Source: Pontibacter ramchanderi
Lineage (GTDB): Bacteria > Bacteroidota > Bacteroidia > Cytophagales > Hymenobacteraceae
NCBI RefSeq assembly: GCF_002846395.1
Contig: NZ_PJMU01000001.1
Location: 248,001 to 312,000, forward strand
DNA: 64,000 nt
Direction of reading: 5' to 3'
Shown here: positions 14,333 to 23,349 of the stretch, in pieces
Numbering within the stretch: the stretch's first letter is position 1
Layout of the letters: each line of letters begins with the position of its first letter
Notes under the pieces: generated by a model
Database searches by the model: none
Seen by the model: only the letters and a program-made list of their open reading frames with translations
Told to the model about the DNA's origin: nothing
Translations under genes and position numbers: made by a program

Positions 14333-16888
14333 ATGAGAAAATCCCTGACAGCCCTATGCTGCGCCCTCTTTATCCTGCTTAATTCCTCTTCCTTTGCGCA
14401 GGAAAACAGCAGCGCCTTCAACCCGAAGCAGCTCCAGCTGAGCTATGAAATAACAGACGGAAAATACCAGAACAAACCGCAAACGCTGGCCATCCTTACC
14501 CTGACCAACACTGGCCAAGCGCCTTTGCCGGCAAGCGGCTGGAGCCTGTATTTTCATTCCTTTCCGGCCCTCAAACCCAAAACGGAGGGTGCACCTGTAA
14601 GCGTAGAGCACGTAAACGGCGACCTGCATTACCTGGCACCGACTGCCGCTTTTAAAAGTCTCGCGCCGGGAGCTTCGCAACGCATCGAGCTGGTGTCGGG
14701 CGGACAGGTCGTGAACGATTCCAGAACACCGCATGGCTTTTACCTGGTCTGGGACCACGACAAATGTAAAGGACACGCCACAGCGCCGATCAATGTTAAA
14801 AAGCCAGACCAGCCCTGGGTGGACTGGGTGCAGGCAAAAGACATCTATGCGCAGAACAAGGTGATCACCGACATCCCCGAAGAAAAGCTGACCAAGGTCT
14901 TCCCGACGCCGGCTGTCTACCACGAAACCGGCAAGCCTTTTACCCTCAGCGCCACAGTGCCCATCGTAACCGATGCGGCTTTCATGCGCGAGGCGGATCT
15001 GCTGGCCGAGCACTTGGGTACAGTATTCGGCAAGAAGCCGGTGATCAGTATGCTGGGTACGGGCAAAGCGATCCGGCTGCAGCTGAAGAAGGGGATGGGG
15101 CCGGAAGCCTACGAACTGCAGGTGAATCCGCAGGAAGTAGTGATCGCCGCCTCTACGCCAGCCGGTGCCTTCTACGGCACGCAATCGCTGAAGACCCTGA
15201 TCCCGGCAGCGGCACTGGCTAAAAACCAATCTTCTGTTTCACTGCCAGGTGTGCGTGTGTCGGATGCGCCGCGTTTCGGACACCGGGCTTTTATGATGGA
15301 TGTGTCGCGCAACTTTCAGTCGAAGGAGCAGGTGCTGAAGGTGCTGGACCTGATGGCGCTCTACAAACTGAACGTGCTGCACTTTCACCTGAACGACGAC
15401 GAGGGCTGGCGCCTGGAGATTCCGGGTCTGCCGGAGCTGACAGAAGTTGGCGGCAGACGCGGCCATTCAATAGACGAGAAGGATCATTTGCAGCCATCGT
15501 ACGGATCAGGTCCGGAGGCCGACAAGACCAGCGGCAGCGGGCACTATACCAAAACCGACTTTATCGAAATTCTGAAGTATGCGACGGAGCGCCACATCAA
15601 GGTGATCCCTGAGATCGAAACACCGGGTCATGCCCGGGCCGCCATCAAGTCGATGGATGCCCGCTACGCCCGCCTGGTGCAGGAGGGAAAACCGGAAGAA
15701 GCCAAACGTTACCTGCTCCGCGACCTGGAAGACAAGTCGGTGTACCGCTCGGTGCAGAACTGGAACGATAACGTGATCAATGTGGCGCTGCCATCCACCT
15801 ATACCTTCCTCGAAAAGGTGGTAGACGAGATCCTGGCCATGTACCAGGAAGCCGGTGCTCCGATCCGGACCATCCACATGGGTGGCGACGAAGTGCCGAA
15901 CGGCGTGTGGGAGAAGTCGCCTGCAGTAGAAACTTTTATAGCGTCTAACCCGAGCATAAAAGGTAAATATGATCTTTGGGACTACTTTTTCGGCAAGGTG
16001 AACGACATGTTGAAAGCCCGCAAGCTATACCTGTCGGGATGGGAAGAAATTGGCCTGACAAGGGTACAGCAGAACGGCAAGAACGTGTATGTGCCCAACC
16101 AGGATTTCAAGGACAAGAACTTTCATGTGGATGTCTGGAATAACCTCTGGGGCGCAGAGGACCTGGCCTATCGCATGGCGAACGCCGGCTACAAGGTGGT
16201 GCTCACCAATGCTTCCAACCTATACCTGGACCTGACCTATCAGAAAGCCTACGAAGAGCCGGGCCTGTACTGGGCAGGGTTCCTTGATGTGGACAAGCCT
16301 TTCTACTTCATCCCTTACGATTACATGAAGAACCAGAAGGTGGATACCGACAACAAACCGATCAACCCGGCGGTGGTCTTTAAAGGAAAAGAGCGGCTGA
16401 CTGCCTATGGACGGACCAATATTGTAGGCCTGCAGGCGCCGCTTTGGTCCGAGATGATCAAAACGCCGGAGCGACTGGAGTACATGCTGCTGCCGAAGCT
16501 GTTGGGTCTGGCTGAGAGAGCCTGGGCGCCTGATCCGGCCTGGGCCACCGAGCCGGATGCCGCCAAAGCCAATACCGCCTACAACCAGGCCTGGTCTGCC
16601 TTCGTGAACGTGCTGGGCAAACGGGAGCTCCCGCGCTTAAGTTACTATGCCGGTGGTTTTCAGTACCGTATACCTACAGCCGGAGCTGTGGTCGAAAACG
16701 GCAAAATACTGGCAAATGTGCAGCTGCCAGGTTTCATCATCCGCTATACCACCGATGGCTCGGAGCCGACCGAAAAAAGCAAGGTATACACCGGCCCGAT
16801 CAGCGATAAAGGGGAAGTGAAGCTGAAAGTGTTTTCGCCTGCCGGAAGATCTGGCCGTGTGGTGACAGTTGTGAACAAGGCAAGCTAA
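14333..16888 (+). CDS. Secreted beta-N-acetylhexosaminidase, GH20
   Basis: This 851-residue exoglycosidase releases terminal GlcNAc or GalNAc from chitooligosaccharides, peptidoglycan fragments or glycans. A signal peptide (about 1-22, ending SSFAQ) is followed by a CHB_HEX carbohydrate-binding domain (about 30-165), a GH20b domain (about 180-315), the catalytic TIM barrel (about 315-770) and a C-terminal chitobiase Fn3-like domain (about 780-851). The catalytic pair is D519-E520 in HMGGDEVPNG, and HFHLNDDEGWRLEI is also conserved. The architecture matches chitobiases. It stands alone and ends at a strong terminator. No T9SS C-terminal sorting domain is evident, so it is probably periplasmic or outer-membrane associated. 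Confidence 0.93.
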   Translation: MRKSLTALCCALFILLNSSSFAQENSSAFNPKQLQLSYEITDGKYQNKPQTLAILTLTNTGQAPLPASGWSLYFHSFPALKPKTEGAPVSVEHVNGDLHYLAPTAAFKSLAPGASQRIELVSGGQVVNDSRTPHGFYLVWDHDKCKGHATAPINVKKPDQPWVDWVQAKDIYAQNKVITDIPEEKLTKVFPTPAVYHETGKPFTLSATVPIVTDAAFMREADLLAEHLGTVFGKKPVISMLGTGKAIRLQLKKGMGPEAYELQVNPQEVVIAASTPAGAFYGTQSLKTLIPAAALAKNQSSVSLPGVRVSDAPRFGHRAFMMDVSRNFQSKEQVLKVLDLMALYKLNVLHFHLNDDEGWRLEIPGLPELTEVGGRRGHSIDEKDHLQPSYGSGPEADKTSGSGHYTKTDFIEILKYATERHIKVIPEIETPGHARAAIKSMDARYARLVQEGKPEEAKRYLLRDLEDKSVYRSVQNWNDNVINVALPSTYTFLEKVVDEILAMYQEAGAPIRTIHMGGDEVPNGVWEKSPAVETFIASNPSIKGKYDLWDYFFGKVNDMLKARKLYLSGWEEIGLTRVQQNGKNVYVPNQDFKDKNFHVDVWNNLWGAEDLAYRMANAGYKVVLTNASNLYLDLTYQKAYEEPGLYWAGFLDVDKPFYFIPYDYMKNQKVDTDNKPINPAVVFKGKERLTAYGRTNIVGLQAPLWSEMIKTPERLEYMLLPKLLGLAERAWAPDPAWATEPDAAKANTAYNQAWSAFVNVLGKRELPRLSYYAGGFQYRIPTAGAVVENGKILANVQLPGFIIRYTTDGSEPTEKSKVYTGPISDKGEVKLKVFSPAGRSGRVVTVVNKAS

Positions 16889-16922
16889 TCAGACAGCCGC
16901 CTACCTCCATTGAGTGACAAGT

Positions 16923-16961
16923 AAAAAGGTCTGCCAGGTATACCTGACAGACCTTTTTTTT
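16923..16961 (+). terminator. Terminator built on an AGGTATACCT core
   Basis: The stem AAAAGGTCTGcCAGG / CCTGaCAGACCTTTT surrounds a TATA loop and runs into Ts. Its centre repeats that of the terminator at 9482-9520. Confidence 0.92.
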
Positions 16962-16983
16962 ATGCGTCGACTTGTGGAAGCGT

Positions 16984-17226
16984 TTATTCTGAACCTGCAG
17001 CAGACTCCTGCACAGGAAAGTGATTTTTCCGGAGATTCATGCCATAGGTATAGTTCGTTGACAGGATCACATCGTTGCAATCAAAATGTTTGATCACCCC
17101 ATCTTTTTGCAAGGCGACCACCCAGCAGGTGTTCTGGTGCATGCCGTAATCGATGATGAAAATTGCCTGGCCCGTCCCCAAAGGCGTTTCGACCAGTATC
17201 GAAGGTTTTAATTGAAGTATAGACAT
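16984..17226 (-). CDS. Hypothetical protein, 80 residues
   Basis: It reads MSILQLKPSILVETPLGTGQ, then an Ile-rich strand, CWVVALQKDGVIKHFDCNDV and a polar tail. The pattern of short beta strands suggests a small barrel. I do not recognise the family. It has no signal peptide or membrane segment. It is convergent with the hexosaminidase gene, sharing the intergenic terminator region. Coding potential rests on a clean frame with sensible composition. Confidence 0.6.
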   Translation of the reverse strand: MSILQLKPSILVETPLGTGQAIFIIDYGMHQNTCWVVALQKDGVIKHFDCNDVILSTNYTYGMNLRKNHFPVQESAAGSE

Positions 17227-17470
17227 ATGGTGCGTTCTAAGTTTGTTGGTTTCGAGTCTTTAACTGTTAAACCCAGCAATAGTTTAGACCACATCTGTTT
17301 CTGATTTCTTTGATTTAGGGTGCAGCACACGCCTAGGAGCAATGCAGTTAGTTCATTCTCGTAGGGACAGGTCGCGACCTGTCCGAATCGTGCACGGGGT
17401 AATTTGTCTGGATCAGGATTTACAGGATTAGAGGATTTGCAGGATTCAGGGATTTGCAAGATTGAGTCAG
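17227..17470. repeat. Repeat-bearing interval: perfect palindrome and GGATT array
   Basis: GGACAGGTCGCGACCTGTCC (17365-17384) is a perfect 20-bp palindrome. From 17411 to 17463 the word GGATT recurs at 8-9 bp spacing (five copies plus a degenerate AGATT). No gene is seen in the interval. Both are typical of dispersed intergenic repeats, though only one copy is in the window. Confidence 0.7.
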
Positions 17471-18739
17471 CTACTCTCTGTAACCTGACCAATCATATAT
17501 TGCATCAAAAATCGATTTTTGCCAGGCATCGATGGAATCTTGAACAGGTAATGTAATGATACTACATTCTTTATCCGTTTCTATACCTGTACTAGAACAA
17601 AGGTATTTCCCGTTTTTCAGCCCTTTCTCTCCGCCAGGATAAACCAGCGCGACTTTTTTTGCATGGTAATATTGGTGGTATACATACAACTGCCTTAGAT
17701 CATCAGGGGAAGGGTTGTAACCGTTCAGGTTCTTCCATTTGGTATCCAAAACTACACAGTCAGTTTTATCTTTGTTGATGACAATATCAGGTTTGATTTT
17801 GCTACGACTCCCGTGCGTTGGCTTCCAGAAATACTTGTGCACCTGATCGTGTAAAGTATAGCTGAGGTTTGCTTTCCGAAAGCCTTTTCGAAGGCTCACG
17901 TACACAAAACGCTCCCACAACATATTCATGTCAAACATCAGGGCGAGTACGTGGTTTTGCCCTTTGCTTACATCCGGATGGTAGTTGAGCAGCAGCATAC
18001 GGGCAATCTCAAGTGCTTTGCTGTAGCTTTCTGTTTTGCGGTTAAGTGTGATCTTTTCGAAAGTGGCTTCTGATACTTTCAGATCCTGTTGCTCCGGGAA
18101 GTTTAACAGCAGCGAACCGATCTTACTATGTAGCGCAGTATTGGTATTGATTTGCTTTAGTAGCAGTAAAGTTTTGTATAAGATCTGGTGCAGTTGGTGC
18201 TGCACATCATAGGTAGTGTGTCGCACATAAAATCGCTCTTGGTGGACCAGATTTTTCTGGATGTGCTGCGCAAACTGTATACTACCTTTTAGTGCTGTTG
18301 CATTACTTTCAGTTTTACGGTATTTCTTTACCAGTCCGCGATGCAGCAGATACTCTACTTCCTGCAGGTATAGCGCAAAGTACAGGTCCAGAATAGAGTT
18401 GGAGCGCAGGCTTAGGTCGCTGGTCGTCGGAGCCTGTATGTTAAACAGACCGACTGCTTTGAGCATACCGATCAGCATACCGTGCCACTTAGTAATGCTA
18501 TCGTTTTTATCTGCTTTTGGGAGCACTTCAATGGTTAGGCCTCCAACCTGCAACACACCTACATACTCCGTGAACCTGACACCTCTATGGATTAAGGTAT
18601 AGTAGGGGACACCTTCCTCACCATGGAAAGCCTGCAGCGACTGCAATTGTTTGTCGGTGAGGCGTTTCTTTGGCTCACCTTTATGTGCCCAGAGACTGCT
18701 ATGCTCAAATACCCGCAGAGGGTTTTCCTGTTCAAGCAT
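17471..18739 (-). CDS. mcrC: McrC-family restriction endonuclease subunit
   Basis: McrC is the nuclease partner of the McrB NTPase in type IV, modification-dependent restriction. The 422-residue protein has the McrC N-terminal region (LTIEVLPKADK), a helical middle (YSKALEIARMLLLNYHPDV, MFDMNMLWERFV) and a C-terminal PD-(D/E)XK site (KIKPDIVI, then VVLDTKWK with the D-x-K pair). It starts 4 bp after mcrB. The pair would cut DNA carrying modified cytosines. Target specificity lies in McrB. Confidence 0.92.
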   Translation of the reverse strand: MLEQENPLRVFEHSSLWAHKGEPKKRLTDKQLQSLQAFHGEEGVPYYTLIHRGVRFTEYVGVLQVGGLTIEVLPKADKNDSITKWHGMLIGMLKAVGLFNIQAPTTSDLSLRSNSILDLYFALYLQEVEYLLHRGLVKKYRKTESNATALKGSIQFAQHIQKNLVHQERFYVRHTTYDVQHQLHQILYKTLLLLKQINTNTALHSKIGSLLLNFPEQQDLKVSEATFEKITLNRKTESYSKALEIARMLLLNYHPDVSKGQNHVLALMFDMNMLWERFVYVSLRKGFRKANLSYTLHDQVHKYFWKPTHGSRSKIKPDIVINKDKTDCVVLDTKWKNLNGYNPSPDDLRQLYVYHQYYHAKKVALVYPGGEKGLKNGKYLCSSTGIETDKECSIITLPVQDSIDAWQKSIFDAIYDWSGYRE

Positions 18740-18743
18740 ATGT

Positions 18744-21524
18744 CTACTTCATTAACTTCTCCAGAGCCGATTTAAAGTCATCGTCTGACAGTCGGTCTTT
18801 ACCTATTAGTTCGGCTAAATGGTATACCTGTTTTTCAGATAGACCAGCAGGATCGTAATTGCCGAAAGAGGCAAATATATCAGCCTCTTCAACTTTATCC
18901 AGTTCCTTGAAAAAGCCCTCACCCAGCACCAAGCCTATCTTGCCGTAGTCGCCGTAGAAATACTCCTGCAGCAGCGGAATGATCTTGTTCTGGAAAGCAG
19001 CTCGTAGGTTATCGGTGTTCTTAACGCAGAGAAAATAACTATGCCCGATCAGGTTGTCTTTGCCCAATAGCTTCTCTATTCTACGGTTTATTTTCTGAAG
19101 GATGTCAGCCAGTTTGTAGCCTTCCACTTCCTGCTGAAGCCCTTCCAGATCATACCTTGGTGGCATTTCAACAAAGCTGAAGCGGCGGCGCAGGGCAGTG
19201 TCCAAAGCCTCTACACTACGGTCGGCAGTATTCATGGTGCCGATGATGTATAGGTTGGCTGGTACACCAAACTTCTCTTTGCTGTAGGGGAGGGTGACTT
19301 CCAGTTGTTCGTCTTTACCAAGACGCTTGTCTTCTTCGATTAGTGTGATGAGTTCTCCGAAGATTTGGGAGACGTTGCCGCGATTGATTTCGTCGATGAT
19401 GAGGATGTAATCTTTATTTTGTGCTGTTTCAGTTTGGATCGATAATTTATACCTTAATTTAAGGTGTTCGCTTATGCTAACCGTGTATGGCTTCCAATCC
19501 CGTATCTTCCCATAGAAGAGATAGTCTCGAACCATATCCTTTGTGATGACCATTGGAGTTGCTGTAACAGTCTCTGGTCTGGCAATAAAGTTCTTGTTAG
19601 AGTTAACTGTAATCTTATAAGGCTTGTTGTGTCGGGGAGTGTGAAGTAATAGGAAGTCCTCCGCTTGTATGTCCTCTGTAAATTGCTCGTATACTTCGTC
19701 AAAATTGTCTGAGCCTTCCTTAGTGGTAGCTTTGTCACAGATCTTCTTGAAGATACCAGGTTCAACCTTATAGGAAATGATCGTGTTCCCGTCCTTATCA
19801 AAAGCTTCCTGTGGTTTTATACCTTCGATGAAGTCTTCATAGCTCATGCTCTGATGGAAGGTTGTAAACATTATCTGACCTTCAGCCACTTTATTCTCGA
19901 ACACTTTCTTTAGTGTAAACCTGTCTATACCTTCCGTTTGTTCACCAAGAATTTCTAAGGCCTTGTTAATGGTATTATAAGTCTTGCCTGTACCTGGTGG
20001 GCCGAACAAAATCTGGTTTAGAGGCATTTTAAATTCTTTTGCGTTAGTTTTAATCGGATCATCTTTAGTGTCAGTACTGTCAACGTTGGAATTAGAGTCA
20101 TGCACAAGTTTCGCCATAAAATAAGGTTCAATAAGCAATTTATTGGCTTCCTCTAACTCTTCTAAATCTATAGCTACACAAGTTGTTCTGCTATTAGGTG
20201 TCCACCACTTTTGCTTGCCTGTATATTTAGTTTTGTTTTTTGGTATAGCAATTATATCAAATGGTCGCTCTAACCATCCTTCATCCCCATAACTGTTGTA
20301 GGTAGCCGAAGTTGCAGGGCCTGTTATTTTTCCTAGAAGACTTACAGCTTGATTTCTATTCCCGGGGGTAAGATAAAAGTAGTCACCTATTCTGATTTTA
20401 CTTGAATAAACAAACCCTTGGCTTTCACGTGTTTGGCCTAGAGGTTTTGTGTTCTGGTGCACAATAATTTTTTTCTGATCTATGCAATCAGCTATTTCTT
20501 GATCATTGAAGTCCCCCATAGAGATTTTGTATACTGAGGCATCTCCAATCTCTATCTCTTCTAATCCTTTATCCAGCATCCTGTATAATATATCTTGAGC
20601 CAATACTTTACGGTTTGTATCTTTGAAAGCATCAGTTGGTAAAAGTGTATCAACCAAACTAAGTAGATCACTGTCTGTCACCACATATTCAGAGATAAAG
20701 CTATCTAACAGCTCTAGGTAATGTAGATATTTCTCACCTACCTTTTTAGGCTTTATACCTAATAACTTGCAGTACTTCTGATAAAATGAATCTTTGTAGA
20801 AAGCATACTTATCAGGATTGTAGTAGGTAAGGAGGGTGGCCATCGTCCGTTCGTCATGATGGTGTGAGTGTTTCGGATTAGGCTGCAGTTCTCTGAAAAG
20901 CTTCAGCGTTTCGGAGTTAAAGGAGTTTAGCCTCTCAGCCAGGGGAAGCTCCTCATTGAAGAGTAATTTGAAACAAGCCCTGTATTCCTCTGGTCTGTCC
21001 TTTGCGAGGTGGTGGACAACGCCTATACCTACTCCATAAATCAGATTTGCAAAATCAATAGACTTGATCTCTGCCGTAAAATCAGCGGCATCCAGATTTG
21101 GCCTGCTACGATAAGTTTGAAGGAGCCGCCATTTGTATAGCTCGTCCTGAAGGCCATTGAGGCGGAGATCTTCTTTATATTTTCGGATAAGATCATTTAT
21201 TGGGTCAGAAGTTTTAGCGCTAACAGAACTATTGCCATTTATGCCACACAAAGTGGCATATTTAGTTAATTCATTAGTAGCATAATCGATAAGGCTACTA
21301 ATATTATCTAGATCACCCTCTGCTTCTGGTTTAAAGTTTCTCCCATTTTTTACTAATTCACGTGATGCTGGCTGAACAATCTTATCTGTGACATCTGCAG
21401 CTTGGATCCAAATAGTGCATTCTATTGACGAAGTTTCAGGGCGTAACTTAAAAGCCCAGTCATTTTTATCAATGACCTTCTGTATACCTTTCCTGATTTG
21501 GGCAAGCGCTTCTGAGTTTAGCAT
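18744..21524 (-). CDS. mcrB: McrB-like AAA+ GTPase of a type IV restriction system
   Basis: This 926-residue protein has a long N-terminal region and a C-terminal McrB-type AAA+ motor. The Walker A is GPPGTGKT (508-515). The McrB signature is INRGNVSQIFGEL, followed by NTADRSVEALDTALRRRF. Residues about 345-470 (RIGDYFYLTPGN, VSLLGKITGPA, RPFDIIAIPKN) look like a PUA/EVE-type modified-base reader, by pattern only. The first 340 residues are helical and unrecognised. Together with McrC it would restrict DNA with modified bases. Base composition is more AT-rich than the housekeeping genes, fitting an acquired defence module. Confidence 0.9.
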   Translation of the reverse strand: MLNSEALAQIRKGIQKVIDKNDWAFKLRPETSSIECTIWIQAADVTDKIVQPASRELVKNGRNFKPEAEGDLDNISSLIDYATNELTKYATLCGINGNSSVSAKTSDPINDLIRKYKEDLRLNGLQDELYKWRLLQTYRSRPNLDAADFTAEIKSIDFANLIYGVGIGVVHHLAKDRPEEYRACFKLLFNEELPLAERLNSFNSETLKLFRELQPNPKHSHHHDERTMATLLTYYNPDKYAFYKDSFYQKYCKLLGIKPKKVGEKYLHYLELLDSFISEYVVTDSDLLSLVDTLLPTDAFKDTNRKVLAQDILYRMLDKGLEEIEIGDASVYKISMGDFNDQEIADCIDQKKIIVHQNTKPLGQTRESQGFVYSSKIRIGDYFYLTPGNRNQAVSLLGKITGPATSATYNSYGDEGWLERPFDIIAIPKNKTKYTGKQKWWTPNSRTTCVAIDLEELEEANKLLIEPYFMAKLVHDSNSNVDSTDTKDDPIKTNAKEFKMPLNQILFGPPGTGKTYNTINKALEILGEQTEGIDRFTLKKVFENKVAEGQIMFTTFHQSMSYEDFIEGIKPQEAFDKDGNTIISYKVEPGIFKKICDKATTKEGSDNFDEVYEQFTEDIQAEDFLLLHTPRHNKPYKITVNSNKNFIARPETVTATPMVITKDMVRDYLFYGKIRDWKPYTVSISEHLKLRYKLSIQTETAQNKDYILIIDEINRGNVSQIFGELITLIEEDKRLGKDEQLEVTLPYSKEKFGVPANLYIIGTMNTADRSVEALDTALRRRFSFVEMPPRYDLEGLQQEVEGYKLADILQKINRRIEKLLGKDNLIGHSYFLCVKNTDNLRAAFQNKIIPLLQEYFYGDYGKIGLVLGEGFFKELDKVEEADIFASFGNYDPAGLSEKQVYHLAELIGKDRLSDDDFKSALEKLMK

Positions 21525-21546
21525 AGTTTAGGCCTCTATTCCGGTG

Positions 21547-21963
21547 TTAGTATTCTTCTTCAGCCAGTACATCTTCTGTTTCATCATACAGATAATCATC
21601 TTCTTCTTCCTCTTCATCATCTATGTAACTTGATGTGTAGCAATTTCCTCCTTCTCCTGTTATTGTGACAGTATATTCATAGCCTCTGTCACTTGTGAAA
21701 CTGGCAGATCCTCCACTAATATCGGTGGAACTGAAGTGTGAATCGTCTAACCAGCCACCGTTAGGCCAATGGATAGTTGTTAAATCATCGTCCTCTATCT
21801 CAACTTCCAAGGTGTAAGTAGAACTGTTGCCAGTGTTAGGATTGTAATAGTCAACTTCTGCACAATAGGTACCGTCAGAGTAACTACCATAAGCATAATC
21901 TTCATTTGCACCACAACCAAATAGTAGTATTGCGATAAATGTAAAAGGTAGTAGTTTTTTCAT
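21547..21963 (-). CDS. Small acidic lipoprotein, hypothetical
   Basis: This 138-residue protein has a lipoprotein signal (MKKLLPFTFIAILLFGCG, lipobox LLFGC with Cys17). Residues 25-115 are Tyr/Thr/Ser-rich and beta-like, with two further cysteines. The tail is very acidic (DDEEEEEDDYL). No family is recognised. It lies 22 bp from the mcrB start on the same strand and 51 bp from the 444-residue gene upstream, so it may belong to the transcript that runs into mcrBC. A role with either neighbour is unproven. Confidence 0.7.
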   Translation of the reverse strand: MKKLLPFTFIAILLFGCGANEDYAYGSYSDGTYCAEVDYYNPNTGNSSTYTLEVEIEDDDLTTIHWPNGGWLDDSHFSSTDISGGSASFTSDRGYEYTVTITGEGGNCYTSSYIDDEEEEEDDYLYDETEDVLAEEEY

Positions 21964-22014
21964 TAAGGGAAGTGTATAAAGTTTTATGTTTTTTCTAAGC
22001 CAATAATTTGGCCC

Positions 22015-23349
22015 TTACCTCATCTCAGGAGTCTCACCGTGTTTATAAAGCATATATAACAATCTAGAGACTTCGAAGCGTGTATTATCCTCCAGGCCAG
22101 ACTTCTTCCTAGCCTCAGCATCGTTCATACCCTTTAATAGCGCATTTAAATAGAAATAGTAATGTTGCAACATATGGTGGAAAGCACCATTTAGGCTGCA
22201 TTTCAATTTTGGTATCTGTTCTTGATCGTAGCGGGCTCTGTCTATCACCTCATCAACTATATAAAAGGCTTCCTTCATAACTTCTGGTTTGCCAGACGGA
22301 CCTAGCGTGAGCGGTTTGTAAACCTTTAAGTAATGCTTGTTTAATCCCAAGTTACTTCCAGTTTTATCTTTCAAAGAAATAATTGTCGGACTATCAATCA
22401 GATTAAGTTGCCGTTGTTTATTGAAATAACTAAGTATATACTGTCCGTGGCTTCCATAATCCTGGATAAGAGATGTTAATGCATCAAATTCAAATCCTAA
22501 AGTAATTGGCTGGGGATAGTGTGCATGGGCAATGTGCCCAACCACTGTCACGGCGGAGTCCTCACTGAAAATGATCTCTTCGATCACAATCAAATCAATT
22601 AGTGTTATGTACTCAGGATTAAACTCTATTGCTTCTGGACGAACTGAATCAAAAAGGTTCGCTTGCCTGTTATCCTCTCTTTCTTCAAATTCAGGAGGCA
22701 TAGCTATAGCCGCATATACTAGCGGGTGGGGATAACCTACGATTGTTTCATCATGGCCCAAGTTATAGAGTAAGTCTATATTTAAGGGATCTAAATAAAT
22801 ATCCAGAAACTTCAGGTATGGCTTGTGTTGCTTATAAACTTTGGTTTTTCTGAAAGTCCGAGGATACTGATTTTTCAGAGTAGCTATCTCTCCATAACAA
22901 TCTAATCGTTTAAGGGCGCTTAGCTCCGCCAGTACCAATTTAGGGCTTACATAATCAAGTATAGTATCATACAAGAGAATTGTATATTCGTGCGTCGGAT
23001 GGCCAAGTTCCGGCAATATGTCAAAGGCACTCCGATTCTGAGCCTTCGCTTTCTGAAGCTGCTCCAGGTCTGTGAGTACAGGTGCATACAAATGTTTCTC
23101 AGCAGCAGCTTTCAGCTGCAGTAGTGTCAAGTCTATAGATTTGTCAGAGATTTTTTTCTTTCGTGACAGCTTCCAGAGTATTTCTTTGTTTGTGTTAGAA
23201 GCAGGCAGGCCAAACTTTTCCAATATCCCTTCTTCCAGACCAATCACTTCTTCAAACAAGTCGCCGTCCTTTTCAGGACCTCCTTTACGCTCTAATTCTT
23301 TGTACTTGTTGTAATAGAGGCGGAGCATTTCTTCTACTGTTAAACTCAT
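22015..23349 (-). CDS. Uncharacterised cytoplasmic protein, 444 residues
   Basis: There is no signal peptide or membrane segment. The N-terminal third is helical and charged (YYNKYKELERKGGPEKDGD). The middle holds beta-like stretches (LIDLIVIEEIIFSEDSAVTV), and the C-terminal third is helical again (LNGAFHHMLQHYYFYLNALL). I recognise no motif or family. Its ATG overlaps the stop of the upstream MORN-repeat gene as ATGA (23346-23349), so the two are co-transcribed and probably translationally coupled. The group lies between McrBC and the type I restriction operon. Confidence 0.7.
   Translation of the reverse strand: MSLTVEEMLRLYYNKYKELERKGGPEKDGDLFEEVIGLEEGILEKFGLPASNTNKEILWKLSRKKKISDKSIDLTLLQLKAAAEKHLYAPVLTDLEQLQKAKAQNRSAFDILPELGHPTHEYTILLYDTILDYVSPKLVLAELSALKRLDCYGEIATLKNQYPRTFRKTKVYKQHKPYLKFLDIYLDPLNIDLLYNLGHDETIVGYPHPLVYAAIAMPPEFEEREDNRQANLFDSVRPEAIEFNPEYITLIDLIVIEEIIFSEDSAVTVVGHIAHAHYPQPITLGFEFDALTSLIQDYGSHGQYILSYFNKQRQLNLIDSPTIISLKDKTGSNLGLNKHYLKVYKPLTLGPSGKPEVMKEAFYIVDEVIDRARYDQEQIPKLKCSLNGAFHHMLQHYYFYLNALLKGMNDAEARKKSGLEDNTRFEVSRLLYMLYKHGETPEMR

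Noticed and set aside
14200..14382. 60-codon frame upstream of the hexosaminidase
   Set aside because: It overlaps the signal-peptide coding region of the GH20 gene in another frame and encodes nothing recognisable.
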